Assembly: GCA_965199005.1 (NCBI GenBank)
Contig: CBDAQK010000006.1
Location: forward strand, 744,001 to 808,000
Length of the DNA: 64,000 bases
From: LMUY01 sp965199005
GTDB taxonomy: Bacteria > Pseudomonadota > Alphaproteobacteria > Acetobacterales > Acetobacteraceae
Direction: 5' to 3'
A program made the position numbers and the translations under genes. Below are positions 44,636 to 52,681 of this stretch, piece by piece; the stretch's first letter is position 1; every line of letters starts with the position of its first letter. Under the pieces are notes generated by a model. It saw nothing but the letters and a program-made list of their open reading frames with translations, ran no database searches and had not been told where the DNA came from.

Positions 44636-46167
44636 GTTGATCCAACCGCGCCGGGCAGCGTCCATCCGCCACCCAAGGCCTTGTAGAGATTGATGAGAGC
44701 CTGGAAATGCGCAAGCCGGACCTGTGCCAGCGCATCTTGATCGCCGAACAACGTCGTCTGGGTGTTCAGCACCGTCGTGATATCGACCGTCCCAGCGGCA
44801 AGCTGGGCGCGGGCGATATCGGCGGCCCGTTGTGCCACAGCCACCGCCTGCCGCTCCAGGGTTTCCTGCTGGGCCGCGTAGCGGACGGCGACCAGGTAGG
44901 TCTCTGCGTCCTGGAACGCCTGCAAGGTCGCTTGGCGGTAATCCGCCACCAACTCGGCGAAGCGTCCCTTGGCCTGGTTCAAGTCGCCTTGCTTGAGGCC
45001 ATTGTCGAAAATGGTCTGGGTGATGGAGGCCGCAGCCTCGAAGAGCAGGCTGCCCGGGCCGGTCAGGGTCGACAGGGCCAGACTCTCGATGCCGCCCTGG
45101 CTGGTGAGCTGCACGGCCGGGAAGAACGCAGCCCGAGCCGCGCGGACGTTGCCGTTTTGCGACAGCAAATTGGCCTCGGCCTCCGCGACGTCCGGCCGCC
45201 GGGCGAGCAATTCCGACGGCAAACCTCCGCCCACGGCTGGTGCCGGCAGGTTGGACAACGTGTCCGCCTTGATGGTGATCGACTCCGGCGGGCGGCCGAC
45301 CAGGGTGGAGAGCGCGATAACCTGCTGTTCCAGCTGACTTTGGAGCGACGGTATTTGCGCCGCCTGGCCGGCGACGAGCGCCTCCTGCTGGGCCACGTCG
45401 AGCGCCGTCGCGGTGCCGACCTGCACCCGCACCTGGAACACCTTCAGCGTCGACTGCGCATCGCGCAAATTGCTCCGCGCGACGGCCAGCCGGTCGGCCG
45501 CGCCCAAGGCCTGGAAATAGGTGGTGGCGACGGAGGTGACGACCGTTAGCGCCACCACCTCCTGGTCGAAGCGGCTGGACAGTGCGGCGGCCTGCGACGA
45601 CTCGTAGGCCGCCCGGTTCTTGCCCCAAAAATCCACCTCATAGCTGATCGCGCCTTGGAGACTGTATTGGCGGCTATCGGTGTAGCTGGTGCTGCTGCTG
45701 GTGCTGCTCACCACGGTGCTGCCGGTGGTGTTGGTGGTCTGGGTGGTCGTGCCCGATCCCGTGCTGGTGCTGGTGGTGACGCCGCTGCTCCCGGTCGTGA
45801 TGCCCGATGCGGCGCTGCCCCGCCGGGTTGACCCAATGCGGCTGTAGCTCGCATTGCCGGTGGCACTGATGGTGGGCAGCAAGGGCGAGCCAGAGATCGA
45901 CACCTGGGCATCCGCCTGCACCACCCGGGCGGCGGCGGCCGCCAGGTTTTGGTTGTTGGCCCTGGCATCCTCGATCAGATGATCCAGCTCCGCCGAGCCG
46001 AAGGCGCGCCACCAATCCGAAGCTGGCCATGCGGCCTGCGCGGATTCGGCAGTCGCCCGGAAGGAGGCGGGAATGGCGACCTTCGGCCGGGTGTAATCCG
46101 GTCCCAAATCGCAGGCGGACAGGGGCAACCCGATCGCAAGCGCGGCAATCGTCCGAGCAAAATTCAT
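44632..46167 (-). CDS. Outer membrane efflux lipoprotein (NodT/OprM family) with Ser/Thr-rich insert
   Basis: An outer membrane channel protein of 511 residues, first gene of the efflux operon. It has a lipoprotein signal with lipobox (GLPLSACD) and the family segments PDYTRPKVAIPASFR, WWRAFGSAELDHLI and LARRPDVAEAEANLLSQN. TolC-like coiled-coil helices are present in both halves. Odd is a stretch at about residues 118-163, made almost only of Ser, Thr, Gly and Val (for example TTSTSTGSGTTTQTTN), where relatives have a short surface loop of the first beta hairpin. It could be an exposed, repeat-generated loop. The rest of the channel looks complete. Confidence 0.92.
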   Translation of the reverse strand: MNFARTIAALAIGLPLSACDLGPDYTRPKVAIPASFRATAESAQAAWPASDWWRAFGSAELDHLIEDARANNQNLAAAAARVVQADAQVSISGSPLLPTISATGNASYSRIGSTRRGSAASGITTGSSGVTTSTSTGSGTTTQTTNTTGSTVVSSTSSSTSYTDSRQYSLQGAISYEVDFWGKNRAAYESSQAAALSSRFDQEVVALTVVTSVATTYFQALGAADRLAVARSNLRDAQSTLKVFQVRVQVGTATALDVAQQEALVAGQAAQIPSLQSQLEQQVIALSTLVGRPPESITIKADTLSNLPAPAVGGGLPSELLARRPDVAEAEANLLSQNGNVRAARAAFFPAVQLTSQGGIESLALSTLTGPGSLLFEAAASITQTIFDNGLKQGDLNQAKGRFAELVADYRQATLQAFQDAETYLVAVRYAAQQETLERQAVAVAQRAADIARAQLAAGTVDITTVLNTQTTLFGDQDALAQVRLAHFQALINLYKALGGGWTLPGAVGST

Positions 46168-46255
46168 CCGCAGCGGGGCAGGTCCTTCATGGCGGGGCGC
46201 GCCCCGTTACCACGCAATGTCACGACGCATGTAACTGGAGAATGACAGGAGCGGC

Positions 46256-47098
46256 TCAGATGGAAGCCAGGATCCTGCGTGCAAGCTTCAGATGCGGCTG
46301 GTCGATCATGGCGCCATCCAAGGTCAGCACCCCGGACCCGGGACTGCCGGCAAAGGCGGCCTCGACCCGGCGTGCCCACGCCACCCGCTCGGGGGCGGGG
46401 GTGAAGGCAGTATTGGCGGGAATTATTTGGGCAGGATGGATGCACAATTTGCCAGAAAACCCGTCTAAAGCTGCCTGATTTGCCTCGGCCACCATGCCCA
46501 GCGGGTCTTTCGGGTCCGGCCAGGGCGTGTCGATTGCGGGGACGCCCGCCCAGGCCGCCGCCAGAAGCGTCGCTGCCCGGGCCGCCTCGACCGGCGCGGG
46601 ATAGCCATTCGGGCCCCGGGGGGCAATGCCCAGATCGGCGGATAAATCCTCTGCCCCGAAGCATAGTCCCAACAGACGGGGTGTTGACCCAGCGTAGTTC
46701 ATGGACCGCAGCGAGGCCGCCGTCTCGGTCACCAGCGCTAAGATGCCGATCCCGCCGGCAGGTAAGCCAGCCGACGCCTCCAGCGCCTCCAAATGATGGT
46801 CCAGCGCTGCCAAATCGGCCGGCCCGGTGCATTTGGGCAGCATGATTGCGCGCGGACGGGCAGGGACGATCGCCGCCAAATCCGCGAGATACCAGAGCGT
46901 GCCAGGCGGATTGACCCGTACCACGACCTCCTGCTGCACCGGCAGCATTGCGGCGACCATCGCCCGGGCGGCCGGTTTCTGGCCGGGCGCCACCGAATCC
47001 TCGAGGTCCAAGATCACGCCGTCCGCCTCGGAGGCGAGCGCCTTGGCCGCCTTGCGCTCCGAATCACCGGGCGCGAAGAGCAGGGATCGCAGTTTCAT
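46256..47098 (-). CDS. HpcH/HpaI aldolase/citrate lyase beta-subunit-like protein (CitE-like)
   Basis: A 280-residue TIM-barrel enzyme of the CitE-like group. Family marks are LRSLLFAPGDSERKAAKAL at the start, GVILDLEDSVAPGQKPAAR with the acidic metal ligands, the segment AIMLPKCTGPADL, GLCFGAEDLSADLG with the second acidic ligand, and GFSGKLCIHPAQI. Relatives cleave or form C-C bonds of malyl-, citramalyl- or methylmalyl-CoA. The neighbouring MaoC-type gene, 10 bases upstream in the same direction, often accompanies CitE-like genes in mesaconyl/beta-methylmalyl-CoA or itaconate routes. Citrate lyase itself is unlikely, because no alpha or gamma subunit is seen. Confidence 0.87.
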   Translation of the reverse strand: MKLRSLLFAPGDSERKAAKALASEADGVILDLEDSVAPGQKPAARAMVAAMLPVQQEVVVRVNPPGTLWYLADLAAIVPARPRAIMLPKCTGPADLAALDHHLEALEASAGLPAGGIGILALVTETAASLRSMNYAGSTPRLLGLCFGAEDLSADLGIAPRGPNGYPAPVEAARAATLLAAAWAGVPAIDTPWPDPKDPLGMVAEANQAALDGFSGKLCIHPAQIIPANTAFTPAPERVAWARRVEAAFAGSPGSGVLTLDGAMIDQPHLKLARRILASI

Positions 47099-47108
47099 GC
47101 CCGCAACC

Positions 47109-47576
47109 TCAGGCCCGCAACGTGACCGGGCTGCGCCGCCGCATCAGCGCCGCCCGTTCGCAGGTGGCGACCATGGCGTCGGCCTGGTTGAACGCCTCGT
47201 GCCGCAGGGTGACGATCCCAGCCTCCGGACGCGACCGGCTGTCCCGCACCGCGACCACCGTCGTGACGGCCCGCAGCGTGTCCCCGGCGAACACGGGCAC
47301 GGGGAAGCGGACATCTGTCATCCCCATATTGGCGATTGCCGTTCCATTGGTGGTGTTGTGCACCGTCATTCCTACCAGCAGACCAAGGGTGAACAACGAG
47401 TTCACCAACGGCCGCCCGAACTCGGTGCCCTTCATGTACTCGGCGTCAAGGTGAAGCCGGGCAACGTTCATCGTCATGCTGCTGAACAGCACATTGTCGG
47501 TTTCCGTGACCGTGCGGGTCCACTCTGCATCGATCATTTGGCCGGGCCGAAACTCCTCGAAGAACAAACCAGCCAA
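47109..47576 (-). CDS. MaoC-like (R)-specific enoyl-CoA hydratase family protein
   Basis: A hot-dog fold protein of 155 residues. The sequence FFEEFRPGQMIDAEWTRTVTETDNVLFSSMTMN fits the MaoC group, followed by LHLDAEYMKGTEFGRPLVNSLFTLGLLVG with the Asp/His-type hydratase pattern altered to the mesaconyl-CoA hydratase-like form. I chose TTG at 47576, because GGGAGG lies five bases upstream and because the family start (GLFFEEF) follows directly. The open frame continues upstream only as antisense of the LivG gene. It would hydrate an unsaturated CoA ester, passing product to or from the CitE-like protein. Confidence 0.82.
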   Translation of the reverse strand: MAGLFFEEFRPGQMIDAEWTRTVTETDNVLFSSMTMNVARLHLDAEYMKGTEFGRPLVNSLFTLGLLVGMTVHNTTNGTAIANMGMTDVRFPVPVFAGDTLRAVTTVVAVRDSRSRPEAGIVTLRHEAFNQADAMVATCERAALMRRRSPVTLRA

Positions 47577-47667
47577 GCCAGCCTCCCGAATTGCGAAACA
47601 ATCTTGCGCGGTCAGGCGCGATATGCAAATCACGATGCCAATAAACGCAATTGGACGGGACGTTCGG

Positions 47668-48435
47668 GTGGCAGAGCCGATCCTACAGACCGAGGGACTG
47701 ACGCGCGAATTCCGTGGCTTCGTGGCCGTCAGCGACGTGGACCTGAAGGTGATGCCTGGCACGATCCACGCGCTGATCGGGCCGAACGGCGCCGGTAAGA
47801 CGACGTGCTTCAACATGCTGACCAAGTTTTTGAAGCCGACCCGCGGCGTCATCCGCTACGAGGGCCGCGACATCACCGGGTTGAAGCCGGCGCAGGTGGC
47901 GCGGCTGGGGCTGGTGCGGTCGTTCCAAATCTCGGCCGTCTTCCCGCATTTGACCGCCCTGGAGAACGTCCGCCTCGCACTGCAGCGCCAGCGGGGAGGC
48001 TCATACGATTTCTGGCGCTCCGAGGGGTTGCTCAAGGTCCTGGACGTCAGGGCGCGCGTGCTGTTGGACGATGTGGGCCTGGCCGAATATTGCGACCGCC
48101 CGGCGGTGCTGCTCTCCTATGGCCGCAAGCGAGCGCTGGAGATCGCGACCACGCTGGCGCTGGAACCGCGCATGATGCTGCTGGACGAGCCAACGGCCGG
48201 CATGACGCATGAGGACGTCGACCGCATCGTGGCGCTGATCAAGCGCATCCGTGTTGGCCGCACGATTCTCATGGTCGAGCATAACCTGTCCGTCGTGGAG
48301 GGGCTGTGCGACCGCATCACGGTGCTGACGCGCGGCAAGGTGCTGGCGGAGGGGGATTACGCGACGGTTTCCCGCAATCCCGAGGTGGTGGCGGCGTATC
48401 TGGGCACGGATGCACCCGGTGCGGGCCATGCTTGA
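47668..48435 (+). CDS. livG: Branched-chain amino acid-type ABC transporter ATPase (LivG type), second system
   Basis: ATPase of 255 residues. Motifs are Walker A (LIGPNGAGKTTCFNMLTKFL), the Q-loop (GLVRSFQISAVFPHLTALENV), the signature region (LLSYGRKRALEIATTLAL; here SYGRK replaces the usual SGGQ), Walker B (MMLLDEPTAGMTHED) and the switch His (LMVEHNLSVVEGL). The altered signature is common in one Liv subgroup. I chose GTG 47668 (AEPILQTEGLTREF); ATGs at 47623 and 47635 are alternatives. It starts the plus-strand Liv operon that runs to 53613 and is divergent from maoC. Confidence 0.9.
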   Translation: MAEPILQTEGLTREFRGFVAVSDVDLKVMPGTIHALIGPNGAGKTTCFNMLTKFLKPTRGVIRYEGRDITGLKPAQVARLGLVRSFQISAVFPHLTALENVRLALQRQRGGSYDFWRSEGLLKVLDVRARVLLDDVGLAEYCDRPAVLLSYGRKRALEIATTLALEPRMMLLDEPTAGMTHEDVDRIVALIKRIRVGRTILMVEHNLSVVEGLCDRITVLTRGKVLAEGDYATVSRNPEVVAAYLGTDAPGAGHA

Positions 48436-49120
48436 GGTCAAGAACCTCGAGGCCTGGTACGGTGAAAGCCACGTGCTCCACGGTGTGGAGTTCAACGTCG
48501 GCGAGGGCGAGGTGGTGACGTTGCTGGGCCGCAACGGTGCTGGTAAGACCACGACGATGAAGTCGATCATGGGGTTGGTGCCGCGCCGCCGCGGGTCGAT
48601 CGTCTATAAAGGGCGCGAGACGGTCAGGATGCGTCCGGACGAAGTGGCAAAGGCCGGGATCGCCATCTGCCCCGAAGAGCGGGGCATCTTCGCGAGCTTG
48701 AACGTGACGGAAAACCTGATGCTGCCGCCGGTGATCGCACCGGGCGGCCTGGATTTGGCCACGATCTACACGCTGTTCCCCAACCTCAAGGAGCGGGCCA
48801 GCTCGCAGGGCACCAAGCTGTCGGGCGGCGAACAGCAAATGCTGGCCATCGGCCGCATCCTGCGCACCGGCGCCCGCTTTCTGCTGTTGGACGAGCCGAC
48901 CGAGGGTTTGGCCCCCGTCATCGTGCAGCAGATCGGCCATACGATCCGGGAGTTGCGGACCCGCGGCTTCACCGTGCTGCTGGTGGAGCAGAATTTCCGC
49001 TTCGCCGCGACGGTCGCCGACCGCCACTACGTCATGGAGCATGGCCGGGTGATCGACATGATTCCGAATAGCGACATCGAAGCCAAGATGGGTAAGCTGC
49101 ATGAGTATCTCGGCGTCTGA
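48428..49120 (+). CDS. livF: Branched-chain amino acid-type ABC transporter ATPase (LivF type), second system
   Basis: ATPase of 230 residues. It begins LEVKNLEAWYGESHVLHGV, with Walker A LLGRNGAGKTTTMKSIMGL, the LivF-type loop CPEERGIFASLNVTENL, the signature LSGGEQQMLAIGRIL and Walker B FLLLDEPTEGLAP. The end of the sequence has LLVEQNFRFA, the usual LivF replacement of the switch region. The ATG at 48428 overlaps the livG stop by 8 bases; the upstream start at 48410 would need deeper overlap. It pairs with the LivG of this operon. Confidence 0.92.
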   Translation: MLEVKNLEAWYGESHVLHGVEFNVGEGEVVTLLGRNGAGKTTTMKSIMGLVPRRRGSIVYKGRETVRMRPDEVAKAGIAICPEERGIFASLNVTENLMLPPVIAPGGLDLATIYTLFPNLKERASSQGTKLSGGEQQMLAIGRILRTGARFLLLDEPTEGLAPVIVQQIGHTIRELRTRGFTVLLVEQNFRFAATVADRHYVMEHGRVIDMIPNSDIEAKMGKLHEYLGV

Positions 49121-49171
49121 CTGGTGCCGCAACCGACGCCAATGAGCGTCACGATGAGGAGGAGGCTTGGC

Positions 49172-49348
49172 ATGGATTTTACCAGACGCGGCTTACTCGG
49201 GACGGCGGCGATGGCTGCGGCCGACCCCGGTTTCGTGCGGGCGCAGGCCGCGCCCTCGCGTGGGACTTACGACAAGCTGCTCGCGACGACGCCTGCCGAC
49301 CAGGCCTTCCGCCCGTTGGCGGACGGCAAATGCTCCCTTGTGACCTAG
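49172..49348 (+). pseudogene. Collapsed Liv-type binding protein (signal peptide joined to C-terminus)
   Basis: A 58-residue frame that starts with a twin-arginine-like signal (DFTRRGLLGTAAMAAADPG) after a strong GAGGAGGAGG. It continues almost at once with YDKLLATTPADQAFRPLADG and a Cys-Ser-Leu-Val end. This matches the last 25-30 residues of the two following binding proteins (YYKLIATTPIDQAFRPLDQGG and YYKLIATTPPNEAWQPLSEGG). The roughly 350 residues between are gone, with the join near 49260. Translation signals are intact, so a small exported peptide may still be made, but it cannot bind ligand. It was evidently a third tandem copy. Confidence 0.85.
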
Positions 49349-49356
49349 GAGGTTCC

Positions 49357-50577
49357 ATGATCAACCGCCGCACCCTGCTTGCCGCGTCTGCGGCGACAAC
49401 CCTCGTCGGCTCCCGCGCGCGCGCGCAAGGCGCCAGTCTGAAGATCGGGATTCTCGGCGACCAGTCCGGCGTCTATCGAGACCTCAGCGGTCCCGTGGCG
49501 ATTGCCTGCGTCAAGCAGGCCATCGAGGAGATGACGCCGCATCTGAATGGTGTGACCATCGACGTCGTGACTGGCGACCATCAGAACAAGCCAGATGTCG
49601 GCGCCTCGATCGTGCGGCAGTGGTTCGACCGCGATGGCGTGGACATGGTGACGGATTGTCCCAACAGCGCGGTGGCGCTGGCGGTGGCGGCGGTCTGCAA
49701 GGAAAAGGACAAGACCTACATCAATAGCCCCGGGATGATCGCCGATCTGACGGGACCGCAATGCGCGCCGACGACGGTGCATTGGACGATGGACACGTGG
49801 GCCCTGGCGCATTCCACGGGCGGGGCTCTGGTGAAGGCCGGGGGCACGAGCTGGTTCTTCATTACCGCCGATTATGCGTTCGGCATCGCGCTGGAGCGGG
49901 ATACCACCAACTTCGTCAACCAGGCGGGCGGACGGGTCGTCGGTTCGGTGAAGGCGCCATTCCCCACCAGCGATTTCTCGTCCTTCCTGCTGCAGGCCCA
50001 ATCCTCGGGGGCCAAGGTGATCGGCCTCTGCAACGCCGGGTCGGACACCGTGAACTCGATCAAGCAGGCGGGCGAGTTCGGCTTGACCCAGGCCGGGATC
50101 AAGCTCGCGGGATTGCTGGTGTTCATCAGCGACGTGCATGCGCTGGGATTGCAGACGGCACAGGGGCTGAACCTGACCGAGAGCTTCTACTGGGATTTGA
50201 ACGACCGCACCCGTGCCTTCACCAGCCGCGTGATCAAGAAGACGGACGGCTTCCATCCGGGAATGGGGCAGGCGGGCTGCTATGGCGGCACCATCCACTA
50301 TCTCAAGACGGTCGCCGCGATGGGCGTGGCCGAGGCGAAGAAGAGCGGGATGGCCACCGTCAACAAGATGAAGTCCATGCCGACCGATGACGATGCGTTT
50401 GGCGCCGGGTCGATCCGGCCTGATGGGCGAACGCTGCACCCGGTGTATTTGTTCGAGGTCAAGACGCCGGCGGAGAGCAAGGCCCCCTGGGACTATTACA
50501 AACTGATAGCGACCACCCCGATCGATCAGGCATTCCGCCCCTTGGACCAGGGCGGCTGCCCGATGATCCACGCATGA
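49357..50577 (+). CDS. Periplasmic binding protein, Liv/amide type (first of two tandem copies)
   Basis: A type I periplasmic binding protein of 406 residues. The twin-arginine-like signal is INRRTLLAASAATTLVGSRARA, followed by LKIGILGDQSGVYRDLSGPVA, the first strand of the fold. Conserved parts shared with its neighbour are SWFFITADYAFGIALERDTT, FPTSDFSSFLLQAQSSGAK and FYWDLNDRTRAF. TAGGAGG lies just before the ATG at 49357. The relationship to the next gene product is close throughout, so they are tandem duplicates. It should serve the LivH/LivM permeases encoded downstream. Ligands of this subgroup are often not amino acids. Confidence 0.92.
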   Translation: MINRRTLLAASAATTLVGSRARAQGASLKIGILGDQSGVYRDLSGPVAIACVKQAIEEMTPHLNGVTIDVVTGDHQNKPDVGASIVRQWFDRDGVDMVTDCPNSAVALAVAAVCKEKDKTYINSPGMIADLTGPQCAPTTVHWTMDTWALAHSTGGALVKAGGTSWFFITADYAFGIALERDTTNFVNQAGGRVVGSVKAPFPTSDFSSFLLQAQSSGAKVIGLCNAGSDTVNSIKQAGEFGLTQAGIKLAGLLVFISDVHALGLQTAQGLNLTESFYWDLNDRTRAFTSRVIKKTDGFHPGMGQAGCYGGTIHYLKTVAAMGVAEAKKSGMATVNKMKSMPTDDDAFGAGSIRPDGRTLHPVYLFEVKTPAESKAPWDYYKLIATTPIDQAFRPLDQGGCPMIHA

Positions 50578-51785
50578 TCGCGCGCCGCGCGCTGCTGGCA
50601 GCATCGGCTGCCGCGGCGATCGCCCCGCGGGCCCGCGCCCAACAGGCAACCATCAAGCTCGGCGTCCTGAACGACATGTCGGGACCGTACCGCGACACGG
50701 GCGGCCCGCTTTCGGTGACCTGCGTGCAGCAAGCCGTGCAGGATTTTGGCGACCATGGTTTCAAGGTCGAGGTGATCAGCGCCGACCATGGCAACAAGCC
50801 GGATCAGGGGGCGTCGATTGCCCGGCGCTGGATCGACGAGCAGGCGGTGGATTGCATCCTCGACGTGCCAACCTCCTCGGTGGCGCTGGCGGTGAACACG
50901 GTGGTTCGGGAAAAGAACAAGGTCTACCTGAATTCCGGGGCGGGGACGACCGATCTCACCGGCCCGCAATGCTCGCCGAACACGGTGCAATGGACCTACG
51001 ACGTCTATATGCTCGCCAAGTCGACCGGCGGCGCGATGGTGAAGTCCGGCGGGAAGGGCTGGTTCTTCGTGACCGCCGATTACGTCTTCGGACAACAACT
51101 CGCCAGTGAAACCATGCGGTTCGTCAAGGAAGCGGGTGGGACGGTGGTGGGCGAAATCCGTTATCCGTTTCCGGCCACTTCGGACTTCTCCTCTTTCCTG
51201 CTGCAGGCGCAGACCTCGGGCGCCCAGGTGCTTGGCCTGGCCAATGCCGGGGCGGACACGATCAACTGCATCAAGCAAGCGGCCGAGTTCGGTCTGACTC
51301 AGCGGATGAAGCTGGCGGCGTTGCTCATGTTCATCAGCGACGTCAACGGATTGGGGCTGCAGACCGCACAGGGGCTGACGCTGACCGAAAGCTTCTATTG
51401 GGATCTCAACGACCGGACCCGAGCCTTCTCCGAGCGGTTGAAGCCCAAGGCGCCGGACGTGCGGGCCGATATGGACCAGGCGGGATGCTACGCCGCCGCG
51501 CTGCACTATTTGAAGGCGGTGGCCGATATGGGCGTCAGTGCTGCCAAGGCGAACGGGGCCGCTGCCGTTGCCCGGATGAAGGCCATGCCCACGGATGACG
51601 ACGCGTTCGGCAAGGGCTCGATCCGTGAGGACGGGCGCGGGCTGTTCCCGGCTTACCTGTTCCAAGTGAAGACGCCGGCGGAAACCCAGAAGCCGTGGGA
51701 TTACTACAAGCTGATCGCCACGACCCCACCGAACGAGGCTTGGCAGCCGCTTTCCGAGGGCGGTTGCTCGCTCGTTCATACCTAA
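50574..51785 (+). CDS. Periplasmic binding protein, Liv/amide type (second tandem copy)
   Basis: A binding protein of 403 residues, clearly paralogous to the preceding one. It has a signal (IARRALLAASAAAAIAPRARA), then IKLGVLNDMSGPYRDTGGPLS and the same internal landmarks (GWFFVTADYVFGQQLASETM, FYWDLNDRTRAF, MPTDDDAFGKGSIREDGRG). Its ATG overlaps the stop of the first copy (ATGA), so both are probably made together. Two different binding proteins on one permease pair would widen the range of ligands. The order and coupling suggest a recent tandem duplication in which a third copy (49172-49348) has decayed. Confidence 0.92.
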   Translation: MIARRALLAASAAAAIAPRARAQQATIKLGVLNDMSGPYRDTGGPLSVTCVQQAVQDFGDHGFKVEVISADHGNKPDQGASIARRWIDEQAVDCILDVPTSSVALAVNTVVREKNKVYLNSGAGTTDLTGPQCSPNTVQWTYDVYMLAKSTGGAMVKSGGKGWFFVTADYVFGQQLASETMRFVKEAGGTVVGEIRYPFPATSDFSSFLLQAQTSGAQVLGLANAGADTINCIKQAAEFGLTQRMKLAALLMFISDVNGLGLQTAQGLTLTESFYWDLNDRTRAFSERLKPKAPDVRADMDQAGCYAAALHYLKAVADMGVSAAKANGAAAVARMKAMPTDDDAFGKGSIREDGRGLFPAYLFQVKTPAETQKPWDYYKLIATTPPNEAWQPLSEGGCSLVHT

Positions 51786-51793
51786 AGGGCGAA

Positions 51794-52681
51794 ATGTTCT
51801 CCATCTTCGGCTATCCTGCGCCGCTCCTGTTCGGGCAGTTGCTGCTTGGCCTGATCAACGGGGCATTCTACGCGCTGTTGTCGCTGGGGCTGGCGATCAT
51901 CTTCGGGATGCTCAACATCGTGAATTTCGCGCATGGCGCGCTGTTCATGGTCGGCGCCTTCGTCGCTTGGATGCTGCAGAATTATGCCGGGCTGGATTAT
52001 TGGTGGGCGTTGATCCTGGCGCCGCTGATCGTCGGCGCGTTTGGGGTGGTGCTGGAAAAGACCGTCATCAGCCGCCTATACCGCATCGACCACATGTATG
52101 GGCTGCTGCTCACCTTCGGCTTGGCGTTGATCCTGGAGGGTTTGTTCCGCAACGAATACGGCTCCTCCGGACTGCCGTACCGCATCCCGCAATTGCTGTC
52201 GGGCGGCACCAATCTCGGCTTCATGTTCATGCCGAACTATCGCGGCTGGGTGGTGCTGGTCGCCGTCGTGATGTGCTTCGGCACGTGGCTGGTGATCGAA
52301 CAGACGTCGATCGGCGCCAAGCTGCGGGCGGCGACGGAGAATCCCGGGCTGGTGCAGGCGTTCGGCGTCAACGTGCCGCGCATGATCACGCTGACCTACG
52401 CGGCGGGCGTGGCCTTGGCTGCCTTCGCCGGCGTGCTGGCGGCCCCCATCTACTCGGTCAATCCGAACATGGGGTCCAACCTGATCATCGTGGTCTTCGC
52501 GGTTGTGGTGATTGGGGGTATGGGCTCGATCCTCGGCTCGATCGTGACCGGCTTTGGGCTGGGCGTGGCCGAGGGGTTGACCAAGGTGTTCTATCCGCAA
52601 GCCTCGGCCACCGTGATCTTCCTCGTGATGGTGATCGTGCTGCTGGCGCGGCCGGCTGGTCTGTTTGGAAAGGCTGCCTGA
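51794..52681 (+). CDS. livH: Branched-chain amino acid-type ABC transporter permease (LivH type), second system
   Basis: A permease of 295 residues. It has the LivH landmarks LINGAFYALLSLGLAIIFGMLNIVNFAHGAL, the loop GAKLRAATENPGLVQAFGVNV, GGMGSILGSIVTGFGLG near the end and RPAGLFG. The ATG at 51794 gives the proper N-terminus (FSIFGYPAPLLFGQLLLG). Its stop overlaps the start of livM by one base (TGATG). The permease pair is the membrane part of the second Liv importer. Confidence 0.93.
   Translation: MFSIFGYPAPLLFGQLLLGLINGAFYALLSLGLAIIFGMLNIVNFAHGALFMVGAFVAWMLQNYAGLDYWWALILAPLIVGAFGVVLEKTVISRLYRIDHMYGLLLTFGLALILEGLFRNEYGSSGLPYRIPQLLSGGTNLGFMFMPNYRGWVVLVAVVMCFGTWLVIEQTSIGAKLRAATENPGLVQAFGVNVPRMITLTYAAGVALAAFAGVLAAPIYSVNPNMGSNLIIVVFAVVVIGGMGSILGSIVTGFGLGVAEGLTKVFYPQASATVIFLVMVIVLLARPAGLFGKAA

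Noticed and set aside
44636..45628. Long N-terminal extension of the MdtA frame
   Set aside because: The sequence is Gly/Arg-rich shadow of the outer membrane factor gene; the ATG at 44635 precedes the true membrane anchor.
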